DNA of 64,000 bases from Candidatus Leptofilum proximum (GCA_016710325.1 JADJXK010000002.1:5882220-5946219); one strand, 5' to 3'. Shown: positions 26,705 through 35,613, counted from the stretch's first letter. Numbers and translations are program-made. Notes: a model not told the origin generated them from the sequence alone.

Positions 26705-28224
26705 CTCTAGTTTCCGCTAAAGAATTAACATAAAAAGACTTCATTGAAAAATTAAAATTCGTTGGCAAATCTTTTGCCAATGACAGAACCTTAAAAATGT
26801 GACAAAAAAGACCAAAAGCTAAGTCAAAACAGCCACCGCTGTTTGTTTTTGTCTGCGGTGGGCGGCAATTCCTTTGGGCAAATGGTCCGTGACAGCTGGT
26901 TTTTGGCGAAGTCGCCCTGGTAAAGGGTAACTTTGCGGAAAAGGCAGACCGGCCAAAGCCCGACGGAAGCGGCCTGGGGTTGGTTGGGGATTTCTATCCC
27001 AGAACCCAGTTGGGATGGTTGGATGCAAGGCTGCCAATCCCGTCAGAATGGAACCGGCCAAGAGCACCAACTCTGGTAAGCGTTGACAAGTTTCCTGAGC
27101 AAAGACAAACTGGCGATGAGCCCCTACCATTTGCTTGCCCGCCAGCGGCAATTGCTCAATCGGCCAGCGGTCGGTGTAAAGGGCATGAACCGTCGGCGCT
27201 TGCAGTTTGACATTGGTGCCCACCAAAAGAGGGTCCTTATAGCGGGGGTCGCTGATGGCATAGATATCAAACAAGTCGGCCTCTGGGCTGGGTTGAACGT
27301 CAGGGCGCACCAGGTCATACCAGACGTTAGCGGTTATCGCCTCGCCTGTTGCCAATTGCCAGGTGACGGTCGCATCGGCTGGGGTCGCGGCGATTTCCCG
27401 TCCCTTGTAGCTTCGCACCCGTGGCCGGACGCGGCGACCGTAAGATGGCTTGACGCCTCTTTGCCCTGGGGTGTAGGCGATGTAGTTACGGCGGGCCGTG
27501 CCATTTTTGGCCAAGCGGACCAGGTAACGGGCCACTTTGGCCTGGTGGACATCTTTGAGCTTGAAGCCAGCGTCGGCCAGCAGGATTTCCAGCAAATCCA
27601 GGACACGAGCCGCTTTCTTGAGCAACGATTCCTTGAGCGCCGCTTCGCCAGGGTCTTGCGGATTCACCCGCACCATGTGGCTGGGCAAAGCGATGCGTTT
27701 GCCTTTCACCTGCCCCACCCGTGCAATCAGTCCCAAAATGACCGCCGGTAACGCTTTCTCGGCCACACTGTGATAATACTTGGAAGCCAACCCTTGCAGT
27801 TTGGGCCGCCAGAACGGGGTTGTGTCAATGGCCACCGCATAATAGCCTTCGTAACGACAAGGTTGCCATTGACGGGCTTGCATGTATTTATCCCACTCGA
27901 CGATCAGTTCACTGATTTGCCACACCCCACTGCGCAAGGCAGCCCAGGCGCGTCGCACCGCCTCTTCGCCAATCCCGGTTGATTGCAAGGCTGGAAATAA
28001 AGCACCTCGATGCGTTAGCAAGGAACCGCTGACCAACATCCACAAAAAATGGAGCATGGCGAGATTGGTGCCAATGGGCAAGTTGGTTACAATTGCTATC
28101 AGAGCTGACATTGTTGGTTCTGTTACTGGTGGCATGTTCTGGTTTCCTTTTTGGTCGAAGGTTTTAACCAATAACATGCCACCAATTTTCTTTTTTGTCA
28201 CATTTCACTTAGCGGAAAGTAGAG
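26705..28224 (-). mobile_element. IS4-superfamily insertion sequence, 1520 bp, with TIRs and 6-bp target duplication
   Basis: Terminal inverted repeats CTCTAGTTTCCGCTAA (26705-26720) and, reading inward from the other end, CTCTACTTTCCGCTAA (28224-28209) match at 15 of 16 bases. The direct repeat GTAGAT flanks both ends (26699-26704 and 28225-28230), as expected for target duplication. Inner subterminal copies of AATGTGACAAAAAAGA (about 26796-26811 and 28190-28205 complement) are also shared. One transposase gene fills the element. The element is free of ACGGCCGT. Confidence 0.88.
26819..28135 (-). CDS. DDE transposase, IS4-like
   Basis: A 438-residue transposase if started at ATG 28135, which follows AAGGAAA; the frame is open to a GTG at 28201. 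RNase-H-like catalytic residues are recognisable: first Asp in AVAIDTTPFW, second Asp in ILLADAGFKL, and the glutamate in YTDRWPIEQLPLAGKQ, a form of the YREK motif of IS4-type enzymes. The frame is intact, so the element may still be active. Base use differs from its neighbours and the ACGGCCGT octamer is absent. Confidence 0.88.
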   Translation of the reverse strand: MPPVTEPTMSALIAIVTNLPIGTNLAMLHFLWMLVSGSLLTHRGALFPALQSTGIGEEAVRRAWAALRSGVWQISELIVEWDKYMQARQWQPCRYEGYYAVAIDTTPFWRPKLQGLASKYYHSVAEKALPAVILGLIARVGQVKGKRIALPSHMVRVNPQDPGEAALKESLLKKAARVLDLLEILLADAGFKLKDVHQAKVARYLVRLAKNGTARRNYIAYTPGQRGVKPSYGRRVRPRVRSYKGREIAATPADATVTWQLATGEAITANVWYDLVRPDVQPSPEADLFDIYAISDPRYKDPLLVGTNVKLQAPTVHALYTDRWPIEQLPLAGKQMVGAHRQFVFAQETCQRLPELVLLAGSILTGLAALHPTIPTGFWDRNPQPTPGRFRRALAGLPFPQSYPLPGRLRQKPAVTDHLPKGIAAHRRQKQTAVAVLT

Positions 28225-28267
28225 GTAGATAAAAATCTCTTAAATCTGCGTAATCTTTGATTTTTCC

Positions 28268-29452
28268 CTACCGTCTGAATTCCGTGATCTGTTCACTATC
28301 GCGGATGCGGGAGATGCCGCCACCGCCTTCGACGCTGCGGCCTCCGCTGAAGCCGCGGAAGTATGGTTCGTCGATGCTTTGGGCGCGGTAGGCGGCAAAC
28401 AAGGTGCCCGGCAGGCAGGTGAGCAGCGAGGAGAAACATTCGCGGCTGGGAGGCCCTTCGGCTCTGCTCAGGGCGGCCGTTTCCCACACAAAATCCAGCT
28501 CAGGATGATTCGCTAACGCACTGCCTTGCGGCGCAACGGCCGCCACGCGCCGCCCGATTGTTTTGGCCGCCGTCACCAGCTCCAAGGCACGTCCCTCATC
28601 CCAACCACCCGCCCCGATGAAGACGGTGGGTGTGTCTACCTGCCGCCCGAAGTATTGCAAGTGGGCCCACTCTTCGGTGTCTTGGGCAACGGCCGTATCC
28701 CCACTCGCCTCTAAAACTTTGGCTGCACTGAACAGCGCCGTGCCGTAATTGGGTCCCGCGCCGCAAAAGACAAACTGGTCAGCGTCGTGCCACGCCTCGG
28801 CTGCTTGCCGGGTGGCTTTGTCGCTGAGGGCGATGGTTTGGGCCATGAGATCGGCCGTGTGGGCCAGCTCGCGGCGCAGCTTGTTGGCCGCGGCTCTGCT
28901 GAGATGGCCGCGATGTTCGCCCAGCTGGATGGCGCACAAATAAAGTGCCAGCTGGGAGGCGACGTAGCTGCGCGTGCCGGGCACGATCAGGCCTTGCAGC
29001 TCAGCGGGGAGGGGTGGTACGGCCGTTTCCACCACCCATTCTGCCGCCCGCGCCAATGGCCCATCCGGAATGCCCGTGATGGCTACAGCCACGGCGCCCG
29101 CCTGCCGCGCCAGGGACAGTGCCTCCACCGTGCGGCTCACCCCGCCGCTCACCGAAACTGCCAGAACCAGGTTACTGCCCCGCCCCGTCTCCGGCAAAAA
29201 GCCAACGGCGTAGCGGGCAAACTGCATCGCTGTCATGGGTTCGTAGGGCAGCCGGGCCAGCTGCTCGAAGGCCAGCTCGGCGTTGAGTGGGGCAAAGTAG
29301 CTGTCGCCGCAGCCGGTGGTGAAGACGCGCGTTATTTTTTGGCAGAGAGCGGGGGTGAGGGTGTGACGAACGGCCGTTACCAACCCATCCAGCATCGTTT
29401 CCACCATTTCTGGCAAAGTGTCTACCTGTTGGTGCAGGGGGGAACGCTCCAT
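28268..29452 (-). CDS. Double-SIS-domain sugar isomerase-like protein
   Basis: A 394-residue protein. ATG at 29452 follows GGAG; an in-frame TTG four codons earlier is rejected. Two SIS (sugar isomerase) domains are visible, the first with FTTGCGDSYFAPLNAE and AVSVSGGVSRTVEAL, the second with FCGAGPNYGTALFSAAKVLE and TEEWAHLQYF. This is the isomerase half of glucosamine-6-phosphate synthase without its glutaminase domain, as in AgaS/FrlB-type deaminases/isomerases. The C-terminal RGFSGGRS region is well formed. Likely acts on an amino-sugar or glycated phosphate; no partner identifies which. Confidence 0.8.
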   Translation of the reverse strand: MERSPLHQQVDTLPEMVETMLDGLVTAVRHTLTPALCQKITRVFTTGCGDSYFAPLNAELAFEQLARLPYEPMTAMQFARYAVGFLPETGRGSNLVLAVSVSGGVSRTVEALSLARQAGAVAVAITGIPDGPLARAAEWVVETAVPPLPAELQGLIVPGTRSYVASQLALYLCAIQLGEHRGHLSRAAANKLRRELAHTADLMAQTIALSDKATRQAAEAWHDADQFVFCGAGPNYGTALFSAAKVLEASGDTAVAQDTEEWAHLQYFGRQVDTPTVFIGAGGWDEGRALELVTAAKTIGRRVAAVAPQGSALANHPELDFVWETAALSRAEGPPSRECFSSLLTCLPGTLFAAYRAQSIDEPYFRGFSGGRSVEGGGGISRIRDSEQITEFRR

Positions 29453-29463
29453 ACTTTTCTCCA

Positions 29464-29513
29464 AGAATTAGGACGCTGATTTGTTTTATCCGCGTTCATC
29501 AGCGTTCCCTTTT
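29464..29513. repeat. Repeat family H, inverted arms
   Basis: AATTAGGACGCTGATTTGTT (29465-29484) faces ATCCGCGTTCATCAGCGTTC (29488-29507), separating the SIS and serine-hydrolase genes. Confidence 0.65.
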
Positions 29514-29520
29514 TCTAGAA

Positions 29521-30594
29521 CTAACCTGCGGTTTGCTTGATGATCAGGTCGTGAACTTGCCAGCCGAGTCCCCCGGCGCACCAGCTCTGGTTGCCTAAAA
29601 TGACCACATCCAGAGTCTGAGCAGGGTAATGGTAAAAACGGCCGCTGACGCCATCTTCCTCACCCGTGTGCCCCCAGCGCAGCAGCTGATGACGCCGGTC
29701 AAACACAAATTCGTTGCCAAACCCATATTGCCAAAAATAGTCGTTTATGGGTTCATCGCTCTCAGGAATGTAAGGATATAACATCGTTTCCGTTTTTTCT
29801 GGGGGCAGGAGACGGCCGTTGCGCAGCGCTTCACTAAACCGGTGCAGATCTACGGCCGTGGCCACTGCTCCACCATCGGCGGCGGCTTCTGGGGTGGTGC
29901 TGTAGATGTTTTTGCGCCAGGTGGTCTGCCCGGATTGGTTGTTCGCCGCGACGTACCCTTCCGCAAGATTGGGCGCAATGGCATCCAGGGCGATGAAATC
30001 CGCCCCGACCATGCCCGCCCGGGCAAACACGTGCTGCCGCACGTAGTCGAAATAACTCACACTGCTCACTGCCTCAATAGCCAGGCCGAGCAAAATGTAG
30101 CCCGCATTGTTGTACTGGTACCGCTCGCCCGCCGCAAAATTAGGCGGCTTTTGGCTGAACAGCGGCAAATAGTCGGCGTTTTGGCGCAGCAGGTAGATGG
30201 GATTTTCCCGGCACAGCGCCGCCCATTCGGCCTCCCAATCCTCGCTTTCCTCAAACCAGTCCGCGATGCCCGAACTCATCGTGAGCAGGTGGAAAATGGT
30301 GACGTTGGCCGGAATGGTGGTGTGGCTCAGGTTGAGCAGATCATGGATGGGCGTGTCTAGCTTGAACTGGTTCTGTTCAATGAGCTGGAGGGTAGCAACG
30401 GCCGTAAACAGCTTGCCAATCGACGCCAGCCGGAAGCGGGTTTCCAGCGTGTTGGCGATGCCAAAGCCGCGGTGTGCCAGGCCCACGGCCTGCTGAAAAA
30501 CCGGCTCATCTGCCTGCCACAGCGCCACTACGCCCGAAAATTCCCCGGCATTGGCTTTTTGCTGGATCAACTCTGCTAGCTGTTTGGTAAACAT
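29521..30594 (-). CDS. Serine hydrolase, class C beta-lactamase-related family
   Basis: A 357-residue protein of the esterase/penicillin-binding-like group. The nucleophile motif SxxK is seen as ASIGK in FRLASIGKLFTAVATLQ (about 55-70), the Tyr motif as RYQYNNAGYILLG, and the third motif as WGHTGEEDG (HxG in place of KTG). There is no signal peptide, so it is probably cytoplasmic. It may be an esterase or peptidase; beta-lactam resistance should not be assumed. It is nine bases downstream of the GT2 gene stop on the same strand. Confidence 0.85.
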   Translation of the reverse strand: MFTKQLAELIQQKANAGEFSGVVALWQADEPVFQQAVGLAHRGFGIANTLETRFRLASIGKLFTAVATLQLIEQNQFKLDTPIHDLLNLSHTTIPANVTIFHLLTMSSGIADWFEESEDWEAEWAALCRENPIYLLRQNADYLPLFSQKPPNFAAGERYQYNNAGYILLGLAIEAVSSVSYFDYVRQHVFARAGMVGADFIALDAIAPNLAEGYVAANNQSGQTTWRKNIYSTTPEAAADGGAVATAVDLHRFSEALRNGRLLPPEKTETMLYPYIPESDEPINDYFWQYGFGNEFVFDRRHQLLRWGHTGEEDGVSGRFYHYPAQTLDVVILGNQSWCAGGLGWQVHDLIIKQTAG

Positions 30595-30602
30595 TGTAAC
30601 CT

Positions 30603-31487
30603 CTATTTAGTCGTCTCGACGCGCTGCCAGAGGGTGGTTAACGGCCGTTGCCGCACCCGTACCTGCCAAAATACCAGCAGCCACAAATGCAGCCGGGCGG
30701 CAAACAGCAGCAGCGTCCACCACAGTTCACGCGGCGATTGGGCAAACGTTAGCGCCAGTTTTGGCCCCTGGCGCGCTTCCAGGCTGGCCGAGCGCATGGA
30801 GAAGGGAGAGCGGCGCACGTACTCTTGCGCATAGCCCCCGGCAGAGCGCACTTTTTGTCGCAGCCAGTCGGCGTAGGTGGTGGGGTACTTCACGGAAACG
30901 ACAGCGTCTGCCGCGTAGCGAATCTGGTAACCCTGCTCGGCAATGCGGTGGGAGATGACGGCATCTTCGGCCAGGGCGTCTTCCGGGATAGGGGGGATGA
31001 GGCTGCGGCGGGCGGCAAAGAGGTAGCCGGAGCAAAGCAGGAATTCCCTGGCAGCGTCGCGGGCCAGCCGGGTTTGGTGGGCACCCTCTACCAGCACGTG
31101 GGACCAGTAGCCGAGTTGGGTAGTGCGCGGACTGCTGGAAAGCGGCCGTCCCGTCACTGCGCCCACGTGATCCTCGGCAAAGGGGGCCAGCAGCGGCGCC
31201 AACGCGTTTTCGCTAATGACCACGTCCCCATCGCTAAACACGACGACGTCGCCCTGAGCGGCCTGCAAACCAAGGTTAAGCGCGGCTGGTTTGCCGCGCT
31301 GCTCTGGTTCGGGAATGTGGTGAATGTGGGGATGAATTCGGGCGTACTGGTGGACAACGGCCGTTGTTTCCGCATCGGGGCAGACCACCAGCAGTTCGCT
31401 GCCGGGCGGCAGCTGCGGCAGAAACGCCTCGATGGCCCGGCCAACCGTGGCGGCTTCGCGGTAGGCGGTAATGAGGACAGAAATCAT
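30603..31487 (-). CDS. Glycosyltransferase family 2, membrane-anchored
   Basis: A 294-residue GT-A glycosyltransferase: MISVLITAYREAATVGRAIE at the N-terminus, metal-binding DGD in VVFSDGDVVIS (about 84-94), acceptor-side EDAVISHRIAEQGY, and a QKVRSAGGYAQ motif like the QxxRW region of processive enzymes. A hydrophobic C-terminal segment (ELWWTLLLFAARLHLWLLVFW) probably anchors it to the membrane. It probably builds a cell-surface polysaccharide or glycolipid. It sits directly upstream of the serine hydrolase gene. Confidence 0.88.
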   Translation of the reverse strand: MISVLITAYREAATVGRAIEAFLPQLPPGSELLVVCPDAETTAVVHQYARIHPHIHHIPEPEQRGKPAALNLGLQAAQGDVVVFSDGDVVISENALAPLLAPFAEDHVGAVTGRPLSSSPRTTQLGYWSHVLVEGAHQTRLARDAAREFLLCSGYLFAARRSLIPPIPEDALAEDAVISHRIAEQGYQIRYAADAVVSVKYPTTYADWLRQKVRSAGGYAQEYVRRSPFSMRSASLEARQGPKLALTFAQSPRELWWTLLLFAARLHLWLLVFWQVRVRQRPLTTLWQRVETTK

Positions 31488-31491
31488 GGGG

Positions 31492-31557
31492 AGATTGGAG
31501 ATTGGAGATTGGAGATTGGAGAATTTTGAATCTCTAGTCTCTGATCTCCAATCTCTT
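31492..31557. repeat. Repeat family D (GAGATTGGAGATTGGAGA units), inverted arms
   Basis: Tandem GGAGATT units (31494-31521) face AATCTCTAGTCTCTGATCTC-type units (31528-31556). The array overlaps the stop codon of the membrane peptidase gene. A second copy is at 33183-33251. Confidence 0.8.
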
Positions 31558-32368
31558 AAATCGTGACGTTTTTGGTGCCTTTGGGCGCTTCTACCGAGCT
31601 GTACACTACCGAGACACCCTTGATGCGTCCCACGATGCCTTCGACCGCGGCAATGATGGCCATGAAGAGGAGGTTGACGCCGATGGCCATCGACAGGGCC
31701 AGCCCCAGGTAGCCAAAAACGGTGGCGGCGGGTCCGGCCAGGCTGTTGATGAGCAGTCCCATCCAGCCGAGCAGCGAGAGAACAATGCCCAGCACCACCA
31801 TCGTCCAGATGAAGGCGGGCCAGGCGCGGCGGTCAGAGCGGCTGGGCATCATGCCGTTGGCGATGGCAAAAAGCAGGTAGAGCCAGATCAGGAAGTCGGG
31901 CGTCTGGAATACCTGGCCCAGGGCGACGGAGAGGGCATCAATTTGCCCAGACTGCACGGCGGCGGCCAGCTGCGTCACGCCAAAGACGCGAAAGCCGATG
32001 AGCAGGATAACGGCCGTTCCCGAAATCAACGGTGCGCCGCCAATGATGCTTTCTCGGATTGGCCCCAGGGTGCGCCCTTTGAAATATTCCACGTACCCCA
32101 GCTGCACCGTGCCATCCGGCTGCATACGGGGAATGACGGAGAAACTGCCGGTGCGCACGCCCAAAAAGGTCGCCGCCAGCCAGTGGCTGACTTCATGCAA
32201 AAAGACGCCGGGCAGGAGCACGATGGCGTACAGGATCACGGCACGTTCTGGCTTGCCCATCAGCAGCAAGGACAGGCCGTGCAGGTGGGTGTGAATCCAG
32301 CGCTGCATCACCAGCAGGATGATCAGGGCAAAGGTGACCCAGAAAAAGGGCATGATGGCATTGCTCAT
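31556..32368 (-). CDS. Membrane protein with HExxH motif, site-2-protease-like
   Basis: A 270-residue polytopic protein with five or six hydrophobic segments. A zinc-protease motif lies at the edge of a helix: PGVFLHEVSHWLAATFLGVRTG, HEVSH at about 58-62, and further downstream LGPIRESIIGGAPLISG could bring a third ligand region. This is how M50 site-2 proteases look, but the typical NPDG motif is not seen. It is located 24 bp after the tpiA stop on the same strand. Regulated intramembrane proteolysis is a hypothesis. Confidence 0.65.
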   Translation of the reverse strand: MSNAIMPFFWVTFALIILLVMQRWIHTHLHGLSLLLMGKPERAVILYAIVLLPGVFLHEVSHWLAATFLGVRTGSFSVIPRMQPDGTVQLGYVEYFKGRTLGPIRESIIGGAPLISGTAVILLIGFRVFGVTQLAAAVQSGQIDALSVALGQVFQTPDFLIWLYLLFAIANGMMPSRSDRRAWPAFIWTMVVLGIVLSLLGWMGLLINSLAGPAATVFGYLGLALSMAIGVNLLFMAIIAAVEGIVGRIKGVSVVYSSVEAPKGTKNVTI

Positions 32369-32392
32369 AAAGCGCTCCGTTGCTACAAATGA

Positions 32393-33145
32393 TTAGACTG
32401 CGTTTTTCACCAGCTCGACAAAGCTGGCCTTCAGGCTGGCGCCGCCGACCAGCGCACCATCGATGTCTGGCTGGGCCATGTACTCGGCAATGTTCTTTTC
32501 GTTGACGCTGCCGCCGTATTGGATGCGTACCTTTTGCGCTGTTGCCTCGCCAAACATCTCGGCGATGGGGCCGCGCACGCTGAGGCCGATGATGCTGCCC
32601 GCCTGGGCGGCACTGGCCGACTTGCCGGTGCCAATGGCCCAAATGGGCTCGTAGGCGATGATGAGTCCGGCGACCTGATCGGCCGTCAGCCCATCCAGCG
32701 CGGCACGCACCTGCCCGCTGACAAACGCCTGGGTTTCGCCCGCTTCGTTTTGCGCCAGCGTTTCACCCACGCAGATGATGGGGGTGAGGCCGTGGGCCAG
32801 GGCGGCTTTGGCTTTTTTGTTGACACCTTCGTCGGTTTCGTTAAAAAACTCACGTCGTTCGGAGTGGCCAATGATGACATATTGGCAGTAGGGGGTGAGC
32901 ATGTTGGGGGCCAGTTCGCCGGTGTAGGCGCCGTTTTCGGCGAAGTGCATGTTTTGTGCGCCCACGCCGATCTCGGTGGCCTGCAGGGCATCGGCGACGG
33001 CGGGAAGGGCGATGAAGGGTGGGCAGACCACTTTATCCACATTTTTGATCTGGCCCAGGCCATTACGAATTTCGCGAACAAAGGCAACGGCTTCTTCGGC
33101 CGTTTTATTCATTTTCCAGTTGCCAGCAATAATTGGGGTACGCAT
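32393..33145 (-). CDS. tpiA: Triosephosphate isomerase
   Basis: Interconverts dihydroxyacetone phosphate and glyceraldehyde-3-phosphate in glycolysis. The 250-residue protein has N-terminal GNWKMNK (catalytic Lys13), IGHSERR with the catalytic His, [14 protein letters not shown] with the catalytic Glu (loop 6), and YGGSVNEKN for phosphate binding. Length and motifs are canonical. It also receives products of the sugar routes elsewhere in the window. Confidence 0.97.
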   Translation of the reverse strand: MRTPIIAGNWKMNKTAEEAVAFVREIRNGLGQIKNVDKVVCPPFIALPAVADALQATEIGVGAQNMHFAENGAYTGELAPNMLTPYCQYVIIGHSERREFFNETDEGVNKKAKAALAHGLTPIICVGETLAQNEAGETQAFVSGQVRAALDGLTADQVAGLIIAYEPIWAIGTGKSASAAQAGSIIGLSVRGPIAEMFGEATAQKVRIQYGGSVNEKNIAEYMAQPDIDGALVGGASLKASFVELVKNAV

Positions 33146-33182
33146 GATGCTCCTTCAAAAATTGGGGAATCGTTTGATTTTT

Positions 33183-33251
33183 TAGAGACTGGAGATTGGA
33201 GACTGGAGATTCCTGGACGATAAATCTCCAATCTCCAATCTCTAATCTCCT
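33183..33251. repeat. Repeat family D, inverted arms
   Basis: GAGACTGGAGATTGGAGACT (33184-33203) faces AAATCTCCAATCTCCAATCT (33223-33242) between the kinase gene end and the tpiA start. Confidence 0.8.
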
Positions 33252-33257
33252 ACTTTT

Positions 33258-35054
33258 TTACGGCCGTAATTCTACGATGTTTTCTTCAATTCGGGTAGCC
33301 AGCCAGAGAGGGGGTTCGTGTTGGACGGCTTCTTCAAACGTCGCCAGGGCTCCATCGTGCCGGTCCAATTCCCGCAGCACCAGGCCCTTCACAAAGAGCA
33401 GATCGGCGGCAAAACGGCCGTCATCCATTGCCGCCGGGTTATCCAGCAGGGGGAGGGCCAGGCGGGTACGGCCGTTGTCGTACTGTACATACGCTTCGCC
33501 CAGAGCCAGGGTGGTGGGGTGGTGGGCGTCTTGCCGCAGCATGTCCAGGTATTCTTCAACACGGCGGCCAGAGGTGTCGCTGAGCAGGTAAGCCATCATC
33601 AACGTTTGCTGAACATCCAGGTCTTGGCGGAAGCGGTTTAACCCTTCTTCCAGCACGACGATGGCCAGATCATACTGCTCCTGCTCCAGCAGCCGGTTGG
33701 CCAGCACGTTGAGGGCCAACGGCACGCGCAGGCGCAGCACCATCTCGCGCATCAGGATGTGGGCATCCTCTTCGCGGCCATCCCGCAGGTAAGCCGCCGC
33801 CAGTTCTGCGGCAAGCACGTTGTTTTCCGGACTTTCAGCGTAAAGCGGCTCCAGTTCTTCGATAGGGCGCACCACCACAGGCAGTTCGATGGCGGCCGGT
33901 TCGCCAACCGGGAGTTGTTCAGGCAGTGGTTCGGCGGCCACGGTCGTTTGCCCCGGTGGATTATTTTCGGTGCGCGGCAGTTCCCGGTTGCGCAGCACCA
34001 GAAAAATAAGGCCTGCCAGAATGACCATGCCCAAAATAACGCCAAGCCCAACAAGGGCCAACGGCCGTCTGGGGCGTGGTGGAGCCGCTGGTTGCAAGGT
34101 CGTCACGGTGCTGGGGGTGGTGCCGGGTGGAGGAGACTGGGTGAGAACGGCCGTAGCGGCAGCCTGGGTTTTTTTCTCGGTGCTGTCGGGCAGAACGGCC
34201 GCATCGGCGGGGCCAAGGTGGCTGGGGGCGTTTTGCAGGGCAGCCTTGAAGGCGGACACAAATTCCCCGGCGGTGGCATAGCGTTCCGCCGGATCTTTAC
34301 TGAGGACTTTAAGCAGCACCAGTTCCAGGGCCGGGCTGATTTTATCGTTCAGGCTGCTGGGCAGCGGTGGGGCATCAAAAATTTGTGAGTGGATGACGGA
34401 GTAGCCGGTCTCGGCGGCAAAGGGCACCTGCCCGGTGACCATTTCATAGACGATGATGCCGAAGGAGTAGATGTCGGTACGGCCGTCTAGGTCCGTGTTG
34501 CCTTTGGCCTGCTCCGGCGAGATGTACTGCGGCGTGCCCATGATCATATCTTGCGACAGGGTGGATTCCCCCGATTGGGTAATGCGCGCCAGGCCAAAGT
34601 CGGCGATAAAAACACCACCGCCAGGCGTCAGCAAAATGTTCGACGGCTTAATGTCACGGTGCAGCACACCTTGCTTATGCGCGTAATCCAACCCGTCGGC
34701 CACGTGGCTGGCAATGCGGATCATCTCCCTGGTGGAGAGAGTGCCCTGGCTCAGCCGCTCTTTGAGCGTTTCCCCCTGCACAAAGCGCATGACAAGGTAG
34801 GGATAGCCTTCGTGCTCGGCAAAGTCGTAAACGGGCACAATGTTGGGGTGCTCCAGCCGGGCTACCACCTGAGCCTCGCGGGTAAAGCGGCGCAGGAAGC
34901 TGTCGTCGTCCTTGAAGACGGCCTGCAGCACTTTGATGGCCACGCGGCGGTCCAGCCGCTCGTGGGTTGCCCTGTACACGGTGGCCATGCCGCCCTGGCC
35001 GAGTTTTTCCGAAATGCGATAACTGCCGACAGTGGAACCAGGTTCGAAGCTCAT
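33258..35054 (-). CDS. Ser/Thr protein kinase with one membrane helix and TPR-like C-terminus
   Basis: A 598-residue Hanks-type kinase. Kinase domain (about 1-265): glycine loop GQGGMATVYRA, Lys in VAIKVLQ, catalytic HRDIKPSNILL, DFG in IADFGLARI, and GTPQYISPEQA. A Ser/Thr/Pro-rich linker follows, then one transmembrane helix (ALVGLGVILGMVILAGLIFLVL, about 350-371) and about 200 outside residues with TPR-like helical repeats (AELAAAYLRDGREEDAHIL, ALGEAYVQYDNGRTRLALPL). The start at 35054 is set by homology and by a promoter placed so close that the mRNA would be leaderless. The external TPR part may sense protein or peptide signals. Confidence 0.9.
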   Translation of the reverse strand: MSFEPGSTVGSYRISEKLGQGGMATVYRATHERLDRRVAIKVLQAVFKDDDSFLRRFTREAQVVARLEHPNIVPVYDFAEHEGYPYLVMRFVQGETLKERLSQGTLSTREMIRIASHVADGLDYAHKQGVLHRDIKPSNILLTPGGGVFIADFGLARITQSGESTLSQDMIMGTPQYISPEQAKGNTDLDGRTDIYSFGIIVYEMVTGQVPFAAETGYSVIHSQIFDAPPLPSSLNDKISPALELVLLKVLSKDPAERYATAGEFVSAFKAALQNAPSHLGPADAAVLPDSTEKKTQAAATAVLTQSPPPGTTPSTVTTLQPAAPPRPRRPLALVGLGVILGMVILAGLIFLVLRNRELPRTENNPPGQTTVAAEPLPEQLPVGEPAAIELPVVVRPIEELEPLYAESPENNVLAAELAAAYLRDGREEDAHILMREMVLRLRVPLALNVLANRLLEQEQYDLAIVVLEEGLNRFRQDLDVQQTLMMAYLLSDTSGRRVEEYLDMLRQDAHHPTTLALGEAYVQYDNGRTRLALPLLDNPAAMDDGRFAADLLFVKGLVLRELDRHDGALATFEEAVQHEPPLWLATRIEENIVELRP

Positions 35055-35060
35055 GGGAGG

Positions 35061-35089
35061 ATTATAAAAAATGGTTGTTAAGGGAACAA
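35061..35089 (-). promoter_or_regulatory. Promoter giving a probably leaderless kinase mRNA
   Basis: On the minus strand TTGTTC (35089-35084), a 17-base spacer and TATAAT (35066-35061) are followed by only six bases before the ATG. The transcription start should fall on or next to the start codon, and no Shine-Dalgarno sequence is present. Confidence 0.75.
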
Positions 35090-35295
35090 GACGCGGATGT
35101 AAACCATTTGTAACAGGCAATTACGCGTTTCCGTCATTGGGCCGTGGCCGCAGCACCAATATGGGGCAGGATGTTGACTTCGTTGAGCATTAAGTTTGAG
35201 AGAATTTTTGCCAGTTTTCGGCACGGGTGTTTAGCCGCATGTCGCACTGCGGCTATGGTTGAACTATCAGTTCCTGCGCGAGAATCTCTGCCATT

Positions 35296-35368
35296 TATAC
35301 TCGCAACGGGCACTTTCTAACCGTTTCACCTCTGGGGAAAATGCTCGATTATGCCCTTTGCGAGTATA
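35296..35368. repeat. Inverted repeat in the 35055-35403 gap
   Basis: TATACTCGCAACGGGCA (35296-35312) pairs with TGCCCTTTGCGAGTATA (35352-35368) at 16 of 17 positions, with a 39-base loop. The gap otherwise holds the kinase promoter and one ACGGCCGT (35391); no gene is seen. Confidence 0.65.
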
Positions 35369-35403
35369 GCAATCGTTCAGGTGTGCGGATACGGCCGTTT
35401 TTT

Positions 35404-35613
35404 TCAGGCAAATGCGGTGAGAACAAAGCCGCCAGAAGCCAGCAGGTCAACGCCTATAATGACCAGGATAAATAAGATCACGGCAATGACCAGGAACAGG
35501 CCAAACAACCATTTAGAGATAGTCGCCGCGCCGCGGGCGACACCGGTAAAACCTAATGCGCCAGCAATTAAGGAAACAACTAAGGCGATAACCGCCCATC
35601 CTAATAGATCCAT
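35404..35613 (-). CDS. Small DUF1328 (UPF0391) membrane protein
   Basis: A 69-residue protein with two hydrophobic helices: LLGWAVIALVVSLIAGALGFTGVA then a short GAATISKWLFGLFLVIAVILFILVII helix. This is the UPF0391/YtjA pattern (LxWAxxFLVIALIAGxLGFxGxA). The start at 35613 follows GGAGG; an upstream ATG at 35640 is rejected. Such proteins occur widely as stress-associated small membrane proteins; the molecular role is unknown. The C-terminus is slightly longer than usual. Confidence 0.88.
   Translation of the reverse strand: MDLLGWAVIALVVSLIAGALGFTGVARGAATISKWLFGLFLVIAVILFILVIIGVDLLASGGFVLTAFA

Noticed and set aside
29521..30594. Antibiotic resistance beta-lactamase.
   Set aside because: Only SxxK, YxN-like and HxG motifs of the wide serine-hydrolase family; no signal peptide and no lactamase-specific features.
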